Shown here: one piece after another, positions 42,100-53,860 of the stretch
How positions within the stretch are numbered: position 1 is the stretch's first letter
Layout of the letters: every line of letters starts with the position of its first letter
Origin: Nageia nagi
Lineage: Eukaryota; Pinophyta
Assembly (NCBI GenBank): GCA_050084985.1
Contig: JBITNC010000001.1
Location: 65,844,001-65,908,000 of the forward strand
Reading direction: 5' to 3'
Length of the DNA: 64,000 nucleotides
The notes under the pieces: model-generated
Database searches by the model: none
Told to the model about the DNA's origin: nothing
Seen by the model: only the letters and a program-made list of their open reading frames with translations
Translations under genes and position numbers: made by a program

Positions 42100-45000
42100 C
42101 GTCCCATTCACAGCTTCGTTCCCAGAGTTGTGCTTGGAGATTGGCCAGCATTGGAAGAAGGATGAGAGGTGCTCCGGGATATCAAAGGCAATATCATCAT
42201 GGACTTAAGCCCCAAAGCCATCAAGGTAGCATTTCAATGGACTTCGAAGGGCAACTTTGAGTATACGAAGGAAGAGTCGTTGGCATGCTATCGAGACACA
42301 AATAGGGCAGCCGCAACAATCAAGAGTTGGATGCTGGACAAACACCATGGCCTAAAGGGAAACGCACTCATCAATGCCCCTCGCTCCCACTTCTATCCAT
42401 CCGTGGAATTAATGATCCTCATTCAAGAGTTCTCGAGAAGGAGGATGTGCCCAAATTCTGGAAGGAGTTCTCCGACTTCATTGTAGAGATAGATAGAGGG
42501 AAGAAGATCAAGTGGAGCAAGGTGTTGAGTTATAACATCATGGACCAGTTGTCATCAGTGGGAACCACACGCAAATTCTACCTCAACTCTTATTAGGTGT
42601 ACCTGCTACTTCACGGCAAGCAAAGGCCTACAACTTTAGGGGAGGCAAACTTGATTGAGAAAAGAATATATGCCATATGGAAATATTACCCTAAGAGGAG
42701 GATCAAGAGGAGATGGGAGAACTTCACGATGAAGAGTGATGGATGGGAATATGAGATCTACAAAAAGTTTAAGGGAGAAATCATTGTTGCTAGGATCTCA
42801 AACTCAGCCCAGGATGCGTTGAGGAAGCATGGAGACTTCTTCATCCATCACCAACATTACTCCTACATTCACCTCTATGGATCAGCTATGGAGCCATATC
42901 AACTGCCTCGGTATGTGAGCCACACGATGCCCGTGATGGAGATGATGAGACAATTGACCTACCTACATGAGCACGTTTGGCAAAAGAAGTCAACCACTTC
43001 CAATTTGTTGGTCATTAACCGGCACCCAACGGACGGATCGGCAACCCCGACGACGTGAATTCCATGATAGAGGAATTGGGAAAGTACAACTTCAAGAAGA
43101 TGCTAGCTGCCACCCACTATGATCCTAAGCACCGAATCCATGACTTCTACATGAAGGAAAGGAAGAGGGCCTATAAGCATAGGCCACTTAGAGACAAGGA
43201 ATCATTTCAAAATGTCAACACTGAAGTGGAAGTGAAGAAGATTCGTGCCAAGATGCAAGAAGAGGCTCATAAGCAACAACAGGAAGTGGAGGCATCTATT
43301 CATAAGAAGTTGTCTCAGTCTCAGGGAAAGAAGTACAAGAATCCACCTCTAGAGTCACTCACTTTCCACTGACGATTGAGGAGCCCATCAAACAGTATGC
43401 ATCCATGCACGAGAAGAATTCAATTGAACAAGTAGTGCAACAAGTTAGAGATACAATTGATGAACATGATGTGAGGGAATTAGAGCATGTGGCAACCAAC
43501 AAGGTGGTGAGATGTGTGAGGAACAAAGAAGCAGATTCATCGCCACCCCAAAGGCCACCAAGAACAATAGTGTCACGTCCATCTTAGACCGTTCCACCAT
43601 CAGGATCAAAATCATCAGGCCACTTGTACAAACATGATAACACCCCTGAGAGAGAACAAGCAATTGAGTAGGAAGACAATGATCGTTAGAGCATGCTTGC
43701 AGAAGGAGAATATCAGAGCATACCTAAAGATGAATCCGATGAAGAGCCAAAGAATGGGCACGCAGCTAGTACTGTTCCCGGAGACAATATTTAGGATGCC
43801 CAAGATGAAGAGCCGTCTCTTGAGATATTGAAGCAGGTCCACAACCATGACATTCCAAAGCCTTCAACATCTCAAGGGAAAAACAAAGATCCAACCCCTA
43901 AGTCGGTACCAAGGAGAGTGCAAATGAAGAGGGGATCTCAATCCAGATTGTCGATGACATTCAGCGACGTTGCAAGACAAGGAGGGAGGACTTCGAAGAG
44001 ACTCAAGGAAAATGCCATCGTTGTTGCTGAAGCAGTAGTAGAAACCCATTAACCTTCGCCTAATCATGAGTGGGGTATGGATATAAACGAGTGCCTCGAC
44101 ATCTTTAACATGGATGTTGGAGAGGAGTTCACAGTTAGAGGAGCTGACGATCAGATTGGGGAGAGTTCTACTCGTTTGGGGAGGAATCAAACTTATGTAC
44201 ACGACTGATAATGCAGTATGCATTAACACTATAGTGGTTGACAAGGATAACTCCCAGCTCCCCAAGGACTTGAAGCAAATCAATCAGATCATTAACACAA
44301 GCCCCATTGGCATGGTTGGCAGAAAACACGCGATCATCTCGAACACCGAGGCAATCGCAAAGGATGGGCTACTAAAGGAGAAAGAGATAAAGAGCTTGAA
44401 GAAAGAGTTAGTTGCCCAGAAGAGACTGACTCGTGAGCTTGAGTCAGCCAAGGTGCCTACAGAGAGCTTAGGAAGGTGAGACCCCTCAAAGAAGGCATGA
44501 TGACAGTAAAACCGGAAGTGATGGATGAGGTCTTAGCAATATTGAGGAAATTCGTTGAGGCCCTTCACAAGATCTCATTCGAGGAAGATAAGTTGAAGTA
44601 TATTGTCACCGAGAGGGTTAGATTGCACAGGATTTTAGACTCCCACAAACCCATGATACTGAGATTTGAGGTAACACAGGCTCAGAAGCCCGAGGATACT
44701 AAGTTTTGTGAGGATTATTGGTTCTATTGGGGCGTAAATAGTCAAGTGCTCACTTGCTTCCAGCAAACCAAGAAGGAGGTGACCACGATCAATGATAGGG
44801 CCCACTCATGTATTGAGCAGATGGACTTTCAAGTGCAGTTCTTGGAAGAGAACACCACCATTTGGGTGGTCGATAAGGTAGTGGCAGAGGTTAGACACCT
44901 TCTTCACACCCTGATAATGACAGAAGACGTCAACTCCTATCAGTCAAGGAGTCATTTTAGGCATATGCTGCGAACTCATGCGTGGAAAGCTGAGATGCAA

Positions 45001-45144
45001 AAGCTGGTGGACGAGCTCAAGGACAGCGTTGCTATTAGCAGGCCGAAGTTCTCAGAGATGTTGCGCAGAGTGGAGCTTACAACGAGATCCATAGCTGACG
45101 GTTTCGAAGATCGAGTTGTGGGCTTGGGCCCACCATTGGCCTAA
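42100..45144 (+). pseudogene. Giant-LTR protein, copy C
   Basis: The most complete B/C-type copy. Conserved N-terminal blocks: IIMDLSPKAIKVAFQWTSKG (aligns with VIMDFSEEGIENAFAWINEG in A-plus), FYPSVELMILI, KIKWSKVLSYNIMDQL, FYLNSY, YIHLYGSAMEPYQLPRYVSH. Middle: basic, Ser/Pro-rich, with RVQMKRGSQSRLS and a likely nuclear-localisation-type RTSKRLKEN. C-terminal third: LLKEKEIKSLKKELVAQKRL (coiled-coil-like), FEEDKLKYIVTERVRLHRIL, HSCIEQMDFQVQFLEENTT, ending VVGLGPPLA and TAA 45142-45144. Lesions include a TAG at 42594, several frameshifts between 42320 and 44480, and stops near 43587, 43670 and 44050. No known domain recognised. Confidence 0.78.
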
Positions 45145-46477
45145 TTGCTATTTTGGAATAATTTAGTTTATTTTCATAAAAGTTTTATTTTCCAGCTAGA
45201 CATTTTTAATAATATTTTATTTCGAAACTCGTCAAGGATGAGGATTTACTCCCACGAGTTTGGGATAAACTTTGTAACGCCATGTGGCATATTTTTGTTG
45301 GATTAGGCATTTTGCAAATTGTGCTACTTACACAATATTTTCAAACTTGCAAGTTTCCCTATTTTGTAATTGTGATATAATTTCAAGTAATTGAAGTAAG
45401 CATATTTTCATTTGGAACTATGGATGTGAATGGGTATTACATCTCTATGCTATCTTGAGTGTTTGGAGCATTTTGTAAATCTTGCTAAGGTGGACAAAAG
45501 AGTGCCTGAAAATCTTTTGAAATATTTCAAGTAGTGTATGGTTGTGACGTTTCATAGTTTGCACATTGGACTAATATGTTTTAAGATGACTCATGTATGT
45601 CGTTTAATATAGGAACTTCACTCCCTATTTGAGTTCTACCCACATCGTATCTTTCTTTTCCATTGCCTTAGCGCCAAGCACCCCTTGTTAGGACACTCGT
45701 GTTGTTGTCTTCCAAGTCGGATTCGGAGTGCATGGAACCTAGGCCAAACCCGTACGAGTCCAATCTTAGAAATCCATAATAGTTGGTGAGAATATCGCCC
45801 CTCGAGCCGAATTCATATATCACCATCTTCTCACAACCTCTTTTACTTCCAATCATACAAGTTACTCAATTTGTGAATTTGGTATGATCTCAAGCAATTG
45901 AATAGTGAATGCTCTCATTGATGGAATCATGATCATGTGTTGAATCCTTTTTGGTTGAATGATATTACTACCTTGGGTTGCTCAAGTTTACTTGGTTCAT
46001 TTCATAAACCTTGTGTTGAGGTGGATGAAAGAATTTGTTGAAGACTATTTGAAGTGATCACTGAGTGAGATAAAACATGTAATGGTTCATGATTTGCATA
46101 TTAGACTAGTGTCGTTTGGGATGACTCCTTTTATGTTGCTTAGTGCAAGAACTTCACTCCATTGTTGACGATTCACCCACAACCTATCTTACAACCACCC
46201 TTGCCTATAGCTTCACGCTCTTTACATTGCTTCATTCGTGTAGTTGGGTAGTGATAAAGAGGAGTGCGTGGAACTTGCATCAAGCCTAAAAGTCGTAGAT
46301 CCCATTCCTTGCACCAGTCGATGAGACCATATGTACTTGTGCCCGACTCATATACCATTGTCTAATCTACCCCTTTTCTTTTATTTTTCACTTTTTTGCA
46401 CAGCTTTTGCAACCCATCTTTTTTATTTTTTTGAGAAACAACCACTTTCTAGAGATAGGGCCCCTTTGAGTCCTTGA
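45145..46477 (+). other. Tail of giant LTR copy C, non-coding
   Basis: Aligns with copy B 25126-26000. A deletion of about 100 bases at 45301 (copy B 25286-25384) removes the TATA box. Near 45850-46380 copy C has about 540 bases lacking in B, themselves a diverged repeat of the preceding block (AGGAACTTCACTCC recurs at 45610 and 46146; AGTGTATGG/ATGTAATGG motifs recur), so the tail has a partial tandem duplication. No gene. Confidence 0.6.
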
Positions 46478-46482
46478 TTAAC
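46478..46482. repeat. Target-site duplication TTAAC, left copy
   Basis: Matches 55024-55028. The uninterrupted site in copy B reads CCTTGGTTAACAAATTTTAT near 26029. Confidence 0.9.
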
Positions 46483-47735
46483 TATGATGATCCAAATTAA
46501 AACTCAACCACAAACTAGCAAACTCGGACCATCAAACCCTAACGTCATGTCTAGGGAATCAACAAACAATCATACAAACCCTCAAATGCCAACGTTAGGG
46601 TTAGAACATGCAATGCGCTTTACAGGAATGGAAATACACCAACGTCTAGCAATTACAAGCATATAGCAATGAACATCACATCACAATGCCAACATTTGGC
46701 TCATACATGTACAATGAAGCAAAGACAATCCAACGCATGCACAAGTATGGAATACAACACATAAATGAGATCCGAAACCCTTTGGTTGTATATAAATGAT
46801 ATGCAATGAATACAATACAATACCAAGCCTTAATAGGTAGTTGTTGGCCTCCTGGAAGCCAAATAGGGCACAACACTCTGATCTCTCCAACACTGGACAA
46901 CTGTAGAACCATGGGATAGATTCACTCCCTAAGACCTCGAATCCTCTCCACTGAAGGAGCCCTCCTTGAACTCTAGCTAACTGACTGAACAGTAGAAGTA
47001 AACCCTTGGTATGCCACCGGATGGGCAAAGGTCCTCCACCAATGTTGTAGATAACCAGGATCCCACTACCTGATTACCCTCGAAACGCTCCATCTAGGAA
47101 TGGTATGCTTAGCGCCACTAAGACTCTGTGTCCGAAGGACTATGGTAGGAGTGTAATAATAATCAAGCATGTCCAGTAATGAGCCTCCAGTGTCTATTTA
47201 TACATTTGCTTTGTCCGGATCTCATCTAGAAATCATATCTCTAATCCCAAGTCCAACGTTAGCCTAGGGATGCCAATAATTACAAGATCCAATGGCTAAG
47301 TATGCAATGCCTTATTATTGAAGACTAATATTGCATTTACAATTATTAATTGCCTTAGAATCATATATTACAACTCATACAAGTGGCCCCCATCAAGTAT
47401 ACTAGATCTAATATAAATTACCAAGCTCACACGTAAATATAATAAGTAATCAACTCCTATCCCAAGGAGTAGGATGTCACATCTCAAGGAGTCAATATGA
47501 AAATGTTTATGGATTTCCATGGGTGGCCACGATATGGAAGACTCGTCCAACTAGCAACTTCAAGAGACCATAACTCCTCCGTTTCCTGATGAAACCATGT
47601 CGTGTAACCTATCAAAACATTTCCCAGGAGATGCCCTATCCAAAGAACAGATCAAATCAACTCTCCATGACCAATGGCGAACTCTATCCTCACAAATAGG
47701 TGCATGAACATAACATTTGCAAAAGGGGCATCACA
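46483..47735 (-). repeat. 3' LTR of the minisatellite element
   Basis: Direct repeat of 51254-51373 plus 53895-55023. TATA box on the minus strand at about 47194-47202 (TATAAATAG). Confidence 0.92.
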
Positions 47736-47749
47736 AAGCCTCCCCTCTC
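47736..47749 (-). other. Polypurine tract
   Basis: Minus-strand GAGAGGGGAGGCTT directly before the 3' LTR. Confidence 0.8.
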
Positions 47750-48079
47750 GAGATTCCTTGCCCTTAAGCAATTCAGTATGATCCAGGGTCCCAAATCCAT
47801 CTCAAGGGATAGAGTCCATCCTGCTCAAGTGAAGGAATCATATCAACTATGCATCCAACAAACTTAACCTCAAGAGTGTGCTCAATGACCTTCCACAAAT
47901 TAGCAAGTGTATGATACTCAAGTCTAAAATGAAAATCAGCATGCAATGGCTCAATCCTGAAGAAACACAGGGGTGTACACATATGGAAGTCTTCGAGAGG
48001 ATATACCTACAAAAACCTCAAGTAAATCATATGTGAGTATAAATAGGTGGAGCCTTTGCTCCCAATTTGAGGCCAAGCT

Positions 48080-48900
48080 ATCTCTAATTCCATCATGGAG
48101 TCCAAAACTCCTCCAACTATTAGTGTGAAGCCAAAAACTTCCCCATCCTCCAACGTGGGGTGCCAAGCTACTTTCTGGTCCATCATCAAGTGCACAAGCC
48201 TTCCCAAGCCCAACGTGGGAAGCCAACACCTCATCAACCCAATTGTTGGGTTTCCAAGCCCCATCAACACCACCATAGAGTGCTCAAACTCCTCCATGCA
48301 CCAAAATCCCTCGAGCTCCCATGTGAGGCGCAAAAGTCTTCCTAAGTTCATCGTGGCGTGTAAGAGCTACTCCAAACCCAACATGCAAGTCTCAGTCTCC
48401 TTCAGGCATCATGTGAGGGGTAGAAGCTCCCTCAAGTCCAGTGTGGGGTGGAAATCCTCCTCAAGGCTCCACGTGTGGTATCTATCCTTCCTAAGGCCCA
48501 GCATGAGGAACCAACACTTACCAAATCTCTCCAGGTCAAACGTGAGGTGTCCTAATCTCTCCATATTCACCATCATGCACAAACACCCCTCAACCAACCA
48601 TGTGAAGTGTAGCAATTCCTTTAAGCCCAACGTGAGATGACAGAGCTCCTTTAGGTTCACTGTGGCATGTCTGGCTCTCCAGATGTCCAATGTGGGATGG
48701 CCATCATCATCACACCTCAACGTAGCAAGTCTAATCTCCCAATGACTCCACGTAGGATGCCTAGGCTCCCAATAGCCTGACGTGGCATGCCTAGCTCTCC
48801 AAGGGCCCAACGTGGGAAGACAAGATTCCTTCAAGCTCAATGTCTGGTGGTAAACTCCTCTTATGACCATCGTGAGGTAACAAGCTACCTCCATTGCTAA
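48080..48900 (-). repeat. 30-bp minisatellite, main array (about 25 units)
   Basis: Plus-strand consensus near CCAACGTGGGATGCCAAGCT followed by CCTCCAAGC. Because 30 is a multiple of three, all frames carry 10-residue repeats; the minus-strand frame 48409-48894 (161 codons) reads units such as LEEDFHPTLD, LKELCHLTLG and IWRARHATVN. Most units hold ACGTGG or ATGTGG. A longer plus-strand frame (48095-48640) is also open, so openness alone does not prove coding. Confidence 0.85.
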
Positions 48901-49158
48901 TATGGCAGTTTTCTACCCTTGCACATTAGACTCCTTGAAATCAACAGTCAATCCATCTTCATACACACCCTTATGACCAAGGGAACAGTCTTCCAAACAT
49001 GCGGAGGCAACATGCCTCCAAGTACAAAATGCAGCCTACCTTGTATGAGGAATTGCCAACAATCCCTCCAATGTAGGCCCTAAATCTATCATCAAGAGCA
49101 CAACTGCATCATCCACCAAGGCTACGAAGTCAACCTCAACGTTAATCAAGTTTGTATT

Positions 49159-49794
49159 TCATGGTTCCATTGCAAACATAGCTCGACACCATATGGCAAT
49201 TCTTCTTACTTCTTCAAACGCAGAAAGCAATTGAATCTCAGGACTGAAACCAAGCTCAATTTCTAATATAACAAAACCAGCACCCAATACAAGGCGAATC
49301 TCCTCATCAAATACAGCCCAAACTCTGTGCCATGTAGTCCAGTGAAGATATGTAATAACGATAGTCCCAAAGAAGTACAAATGCATGTAAGGAATGTCCA
49401 ATGCTTCAGCCCTCCCTAATGCAGTCGAAATGATAGCTAAATCAGTCTTAGAATTATCCCAAACAATCCTCACACCAACAGCCTTTCTTTCCCGCGTGCA
49501 GTCATAAAATGCAATCTCAATTGCTTGAAAGAAGGGATGAGAATGTAGGACAGCAGACTTCTGGTTATCAGCCATTAATGCAGCCTCTACCTCCTTCATG
49601 ACAGTCCAATTTTCATCATACAAAACAACAACAATTGATACCATGATCTTCTCACATGCAACCCAAATGAAGGTCATATCTCTGATGCAAATCATAGTAG
49701 GCACAAGGAACTCAAACCTGTCACCATGTGTAATCCTAAATGATGTTGGATCAACCACCCATAATGTGACAATAATCCTCCCTGTAGTCCTCAT
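49159..49794 (-). CDS. Unrecognised 211-codon frame between the minisatellite arrays
   Basis: A clean minus-strand frame with balanced composition, unlike the flanking repeats: ITHGDRFEFLVPTMICIRDM, FFQAIEIAFYDCTRERKAVG, DIPYMHLYFFGTIVITYLHW and FEEVRRIAIWCRAMFAMEP. No domain recognised, no zinc or catalytic motif. It could be a captured host segment or an element gene. The neighbouring 48901-49158 and 49795-49980 show nothing clear. Confidence 0.45.
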   Translation of the reverse strand: MRTTGRIIVTLWVVDPTSFRITHGDRFEFLVPTMICIRDMTFIWVACEKIMVSIVVVLYDENWTVMKEVEAALMADNQKSAVLHSHPFFQAIEIAFYDCTRERKAVGVRIVWDNSKTDLAIISTALGRAEALDIPYMHLYFFGTIVITYLHWTTWHRVWAVFDEEIRLVLGAGFVILEIELGFSPEIQLLSAFEEVRRIAIWCRAMFAMEP

Positions 49795-49984
49795 GTGTTG
49801 CTCAAGTCCAGCCTCAACAACAGCCCCAAACTACATGTAAAATGCAGTCCAAAATGTTTGCAACATTGTCAACGTTTCAGTCCTAGTTGTCTCCACAATC
49901 ACCAAATGCGCAGTAACTCCCAAGCTCCTCACGGCTAGTATGACGCAAGAAACCACCTCATCCTCCATCTCCTGGAATGTCCAT

Positions 49985-50330
49985 GAGGGGAATGCAACTT
50001 CACTCAAGCTCAACGATGGGTGCCCATCACCATGACACCTCTCAGCAACAATTCTGGCCTTCCCAATCCTCAACGTGGGGTGCCCATCACCATGACACCT
50101 CTCAACAACAATTCTGGCCTTCCCAATCCTAAACGTGGGTCTCCAATTCTCCTAGCAACTCAATGTGGGATGGTGACCCCCCTGGCAGCTCAACGTGGTA
50201 AGATGCCTCCCAAATGCTCCATGTGGGGTGGCTCCTCCTCAGGAAACTCAACGTGGGCTGGCAGACCTCCAATGTGCCCAACGTGGTGTGGAAGACCCCC
50301 CGGATATCCAATGTCAGGGTTCTAGCTCCT
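49985..50330 (-). repeat. 30-bp minisatellite, second array with a 60-bp tandem pair
   Basis: Further units around CAACGTGGGGTGCCC. A 60-base double unit (CCATCACCATGACACCTCTC and following) is repeated almost exactly at 50028 and 50088. Scattered units continue at 50620-50740. Confidence 0.8.
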
Positions 50331-50892
50331 CCATGACCGATCCCTCCTTGCTCCTCAAGCTGTACATTCCTCCCTGAGGCTGAGAGCACTGGATGTGTAG
50401 TGCTCCCCTCTAAATCCTCCAAATCTGAATGTTCTTCTTTAGGGAATGAAACCGAAAGTGGAATGCTTCTATTGACCTCAAGACCTCCACTCTTCACTTC
50501 TCTCCCATGAGACAATCTCCAGAAATCTCTGGATATCAGTCTGGAATGCTTTGTAACTTAAACAGCTGCTCCTTGGCCTCCCCAAAATGCAACATGGAAC
50601 CGCCCTTGGCTGGTGTGACAATGTAGCTTAACACGGGATGGTGGTCCTCCCAGACACCCAACATGGCATGGCGAACTCCTTGGATGCTCAACGTGGTTGG
50701 CAAATCTCCAATATGCTCAACATTGGGGTCCTATCTCCTCCATGACCCAACATGGCTCCTCTTGGCTCCTCAGGCTGCAATGTAGCCTCTCCTACCTTCT
50801 TCTCTCAATCCAAGACAGTATCCTCCTCCATAACTCCCTTCTGGTCTAGACATTAGGGTTTTGATTGGCTCCAACCCTCCAACGTTGGCCTT

Positions 50893-51252
50893 CTACCAAG
50901 CAACCACTCCATACCCCAACAGATCTTGGTACATATGGAAAGTAACATCTCTCTGGAATTCTTTGGCGATGCTATGGTAGATCCAGAGCAAGATCTCAAT
51001 CCTCAGTGGTGTCTTGTGCGGTGGCACGGATCTGGGTTGCCATACCTCTCCTTTCTTCTTGCTCATCCTCTTCGCATGCCATTCTCCCAAGAACCAGATG
51101 AGATTCTCTTTTTCCTCTGGAGGAACCTTCTCCTCTTCAAATCTTCGAAGCAACTGGTGGAAACCCCTTTGGCCATACCTAGACTTATTCACTCTGACTG
51201 TAGATTTGTCCTTCATCCCCTCAAGTGGCAAGATCTTGGGCTCTGATACCAC
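50893..51252 (-). CDS. Short gag-position frame of the minisatellite element
   Basis: 119 codons overlapping the primer site region. It contains GFHQLLRRFEEEKVPPEEKE, LIWFLGEWHAKRMSKKKGE and LRIEILLWIYHSIAKEF: amphipathic and charged. It occupies the place of gag but shows no capsid signature. The first residues overlap the primer binding site, so the true start is probably an internal Met (KDKST or RMSKKK region) or it is not translated. Confidence 0.4.
   Translation of the reverse strand: MVSEPKILPLEGMKDKSTVRVNKSRYGQRGFHQLLRRFEEEKVPPEEKENLIWFLGEWHAKRMSKKKGEVWQPRSVPPHKTPLRIEILLWIYHSIAKEFQRDVTFHMYQDLLGYGVVAW
51236..51251 (-). other. Primer binding site, initiator tRNA-Met
   Basis: Minus-strand TGGTATCAGAGCCCAA, two bases inside the 5' LTR. 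Confidence 0.92.
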
Positions 51253-51325
51253 TTGTGATGATCCAAATTAAAACTCAACCAAAAACTATCAAACTCGGAC
51301 CATCAAATCCTGACATCAGGTCTAG

Positions 51326-51598
<273 letters not shown>

Positions 51599-51599
51599 T

Positions 51600-52380
51600 A
51601 AATTGATTATATTAAAAACAAATAATATATATATTATCTTATATCCAATTAATAAAATTAGTTTTATTAATAGTATAATTATATCTTAATAAAACTATTA
51701 AGATAGAATTAATTAATAATATGATTAAAATAGTATAAAATATAATAATATTGTATAAAATAATATCATTACCATAATACTAATAATTAATATTATAAAA
51801 TAAAATAATTTATTTTAATATTATTCTAAATCAATTATAAACTAATAATTTTATTAATAATATCATTAATATAAATATTAGTAATAATATTAGTATTATA
51901 TTTATTATCTATTATTGATAATATATATAATATTATTAGTAATGATTATATTATTAATTAATATTATTTTAATAAATAATATATATTATTAATTAATTTT
52001 ATTAATACTATCATTCTATCTATTATAAATAAGGAAATGAAGATATATTAATAATATATCTTTATTGTGATAAGATACTAATATATTATTAATTAATTAA
52101 TATGATCTAATTTATTAGATTAATAATATATATCTAATAATAATACTAATAATAGATATATTAAGATAATATTATTGTAATATATTATTATTAATAGATT
52201 ATTATTATTTATAATTATAATTGGTATAAGTTATTAATTGGTCTATTCCTTTTAATAATAATAATATAGATATGTCATAATCAATATCTATTTATTAGAA
52301 AAGAAGCATAGGAACTAATAATGTATATTTCTATTTATTACTATTATCTACTCATTCTTATTCGCTCACATCAAAAATAT
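51600..52380. other. A+T-only tract, first
   Basis: Runs of ATTAATAATAT and similar with very few G or C. No gene. A second similar tract covers 52870-53540. Origin unresolved: mitochondrial spacer, an unusual plastid spacer or expanded filler. Confidence 0.7.
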
Positions 52381-52479
52381 AGTGTTAAAAAATGAACATA
52401 GAGGTTTATCTATGAGATTGATATAAAGATTCGTATTAATTTCGTGATAAGAGAGGTACATGGACAGCCATCTGATCCC

Positions 52480-52780
52480 CATCAAAGTCCACGTTTGCTT
52501 ATCTCAATTTTTTCAATGCATCCATGCTAGGGCTAGTTATTAGCCCCAATCTGGTACAAATCTATATCATTTGGGAATTAGTAGGAATGTGCTCTTATTT
52601 ATTGATAGGATTCTGGTTTACGCTTGGTTTGTCAAAAAGCCTTTATAACAAACCGTGTAGAGGATTTCGGACTCTTATTAAGAATCCTAGGGTTTTATTG
52701 GGCAACAGGTAGTTTTGAATTTCACTATTTGTCTGAAAAATTACACAAATTCATTGCCAATGATGGAAGAAATAGGATAA
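52480..52780 (+). pseudogene. ndhF: ndhF fragment (plastid NADH dehydrogenase-like subunit 5)
   Basis: [40 protein letters not shown] and WFT, then a frame change with loss of a few codons near 52625, then [20 protein letters not shown] and [11 protein letters not shown]. This is the conserved membrane core of NdhF. Broken frame, no start. Confidence 0.92.
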
Positions 52781-53541
52781 TTTATAATTCTATGGATAGA
52801 TCCATAAAGAAAATATTTATAAATATTAGATTAATAATATTATATATTATTAATAAACTATATTGTTAATACTAATAATGAATTAATTATATTAATAAAT
52901 ATTTATTATAAGATATTAAATAATAGCTTTTAATCATATATTAATAATAAAAATGATTATAATTCTATAAAATAAATATTATCATTATTATAAATTAATA
53001 TTATTAATAATATAATATTGATAATATTAATTATTATAATATAAATATTATATTAATTATAGTTTATTATAATATAATAATAATATTATTAGTAATATAA
53101 TATTATAAATTAATTATAGTTTATTATAATATTATATTACTAATTATATATATATAAAAAAGATTATAAAATTACCCATGATATTAGTAATATAAATTAA
53201 TTAGATAATATGAATTATCTAATAATATAATATTATAATCTTATATTATTAGATAATCATATATTTATCAATAGAACTATAATAATATTTATATAATAAT
53301 TATATTTATTATTATGATAATATATTTTTTATACAATGATTATATTATACTTATCTAATTAATTTATATTATAGTTTATTAATTCATTATTAGGTTAATA
53401 ATATCTTATAAGATTATGATAATAATATTGTATTAATAATTAATAATAATATTAGTATTATATTTATAAATAATAAACTATATTATTATTAATAATATAA
53501 TATAATATTATTTATCTAAAAATAATATCATTATATTATAT

Positions 53542-53615
53542 CAGCCTAGAAGGGATTTGAACCCTTGACTCCAATGTCCGAAACCATGTGCTCTAATCCA
53601 CTCAGCTACCAACCC
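53542..53615 (-). pseudogene. Degenerate plastid-type tRNA, probably trnR
   Basis: 74 nt on the minus strand. Clear D-arm (TAGCTGAGTGGATTAGAGC), T-arm AAGGG-TTCAAAT-CCCTT and a five-base variable loop. The acceptor GGGTTGG against CTAGGCT has one mismatch and three wobble pairs. The anticodon stem is damaged; the loop TTTCGGA suggests an Arg anticodon (TCG, or CCG originally). trnR-CCG is kept in gymnosperm and lower-plant plastids but lost in flowering plants. Confidence 0.6.
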
Positions 53616-53786
53616 CTACAAGGTAAAAAAGTATGTACTTGATTCATATATACATATATATGTGTCTATGCATAGACATAATGTAACGAAGTTATACTTC
53701 TTCGAGGAAATGAAGACATCCAATGTTTTATTGATCCAACAATAACATAATGTTATTACTGCGGACTAGTTGGTAGGCGATCTATT

Positions 53787-53860
53787 GGGATTGTAGTTCA
53801 ATTGGTTAGAGTACCGTCCTATCAAGACGGTAGTTGCGGGTTCGAGCCCTGTCGGTCCCG
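53787..53860 (+). pseudogene. Plastid trnD-like tRNA with altered anticodon
   Basis: 74 nt. Acceptor GGGATTG/CGGTCCC, T-arm GCGGG-TTCGAGC-CCTGT, anticodon stem CCGTC/GACGG with loop CTATCAA. It matches plastid trnD-GUC throughout except that the anticodon G is A (ATC), and a few other transitions. Not expected to function in the nucleus. Confidence 0.85.

Larger units (their letters stand above)
40238..46482 (+). repeat. Giant 3' LTR of the Tat-like element, copy C, main part
   Basis: Starts TGTTGTGACTAAAACAC, resembling the starts of A-plus (6939) and of the fragment at 60776. It continues after an 8.5-kb insertion at 55024-55234 and ends CCCCCAACA. Net length about 6,450 bp. Contents: hairpin array 40540-41500, TATA 41648, coding region about 42100-45144, tail. 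It repeats copy B in direct orientation across the gag-pol interior. Confidence 0.8.

Noticed and set aside
48095-48640. Plus-strand 181-codon frame
   Set aside because: It lies on the 30-bp minisatellite, where all frames tend to stay open.
53787-53860. Functional nuclear tRNA-Asp
   Set aside because: Plastid-type sequence with a changed anticodon inside an organelle-derived insert.
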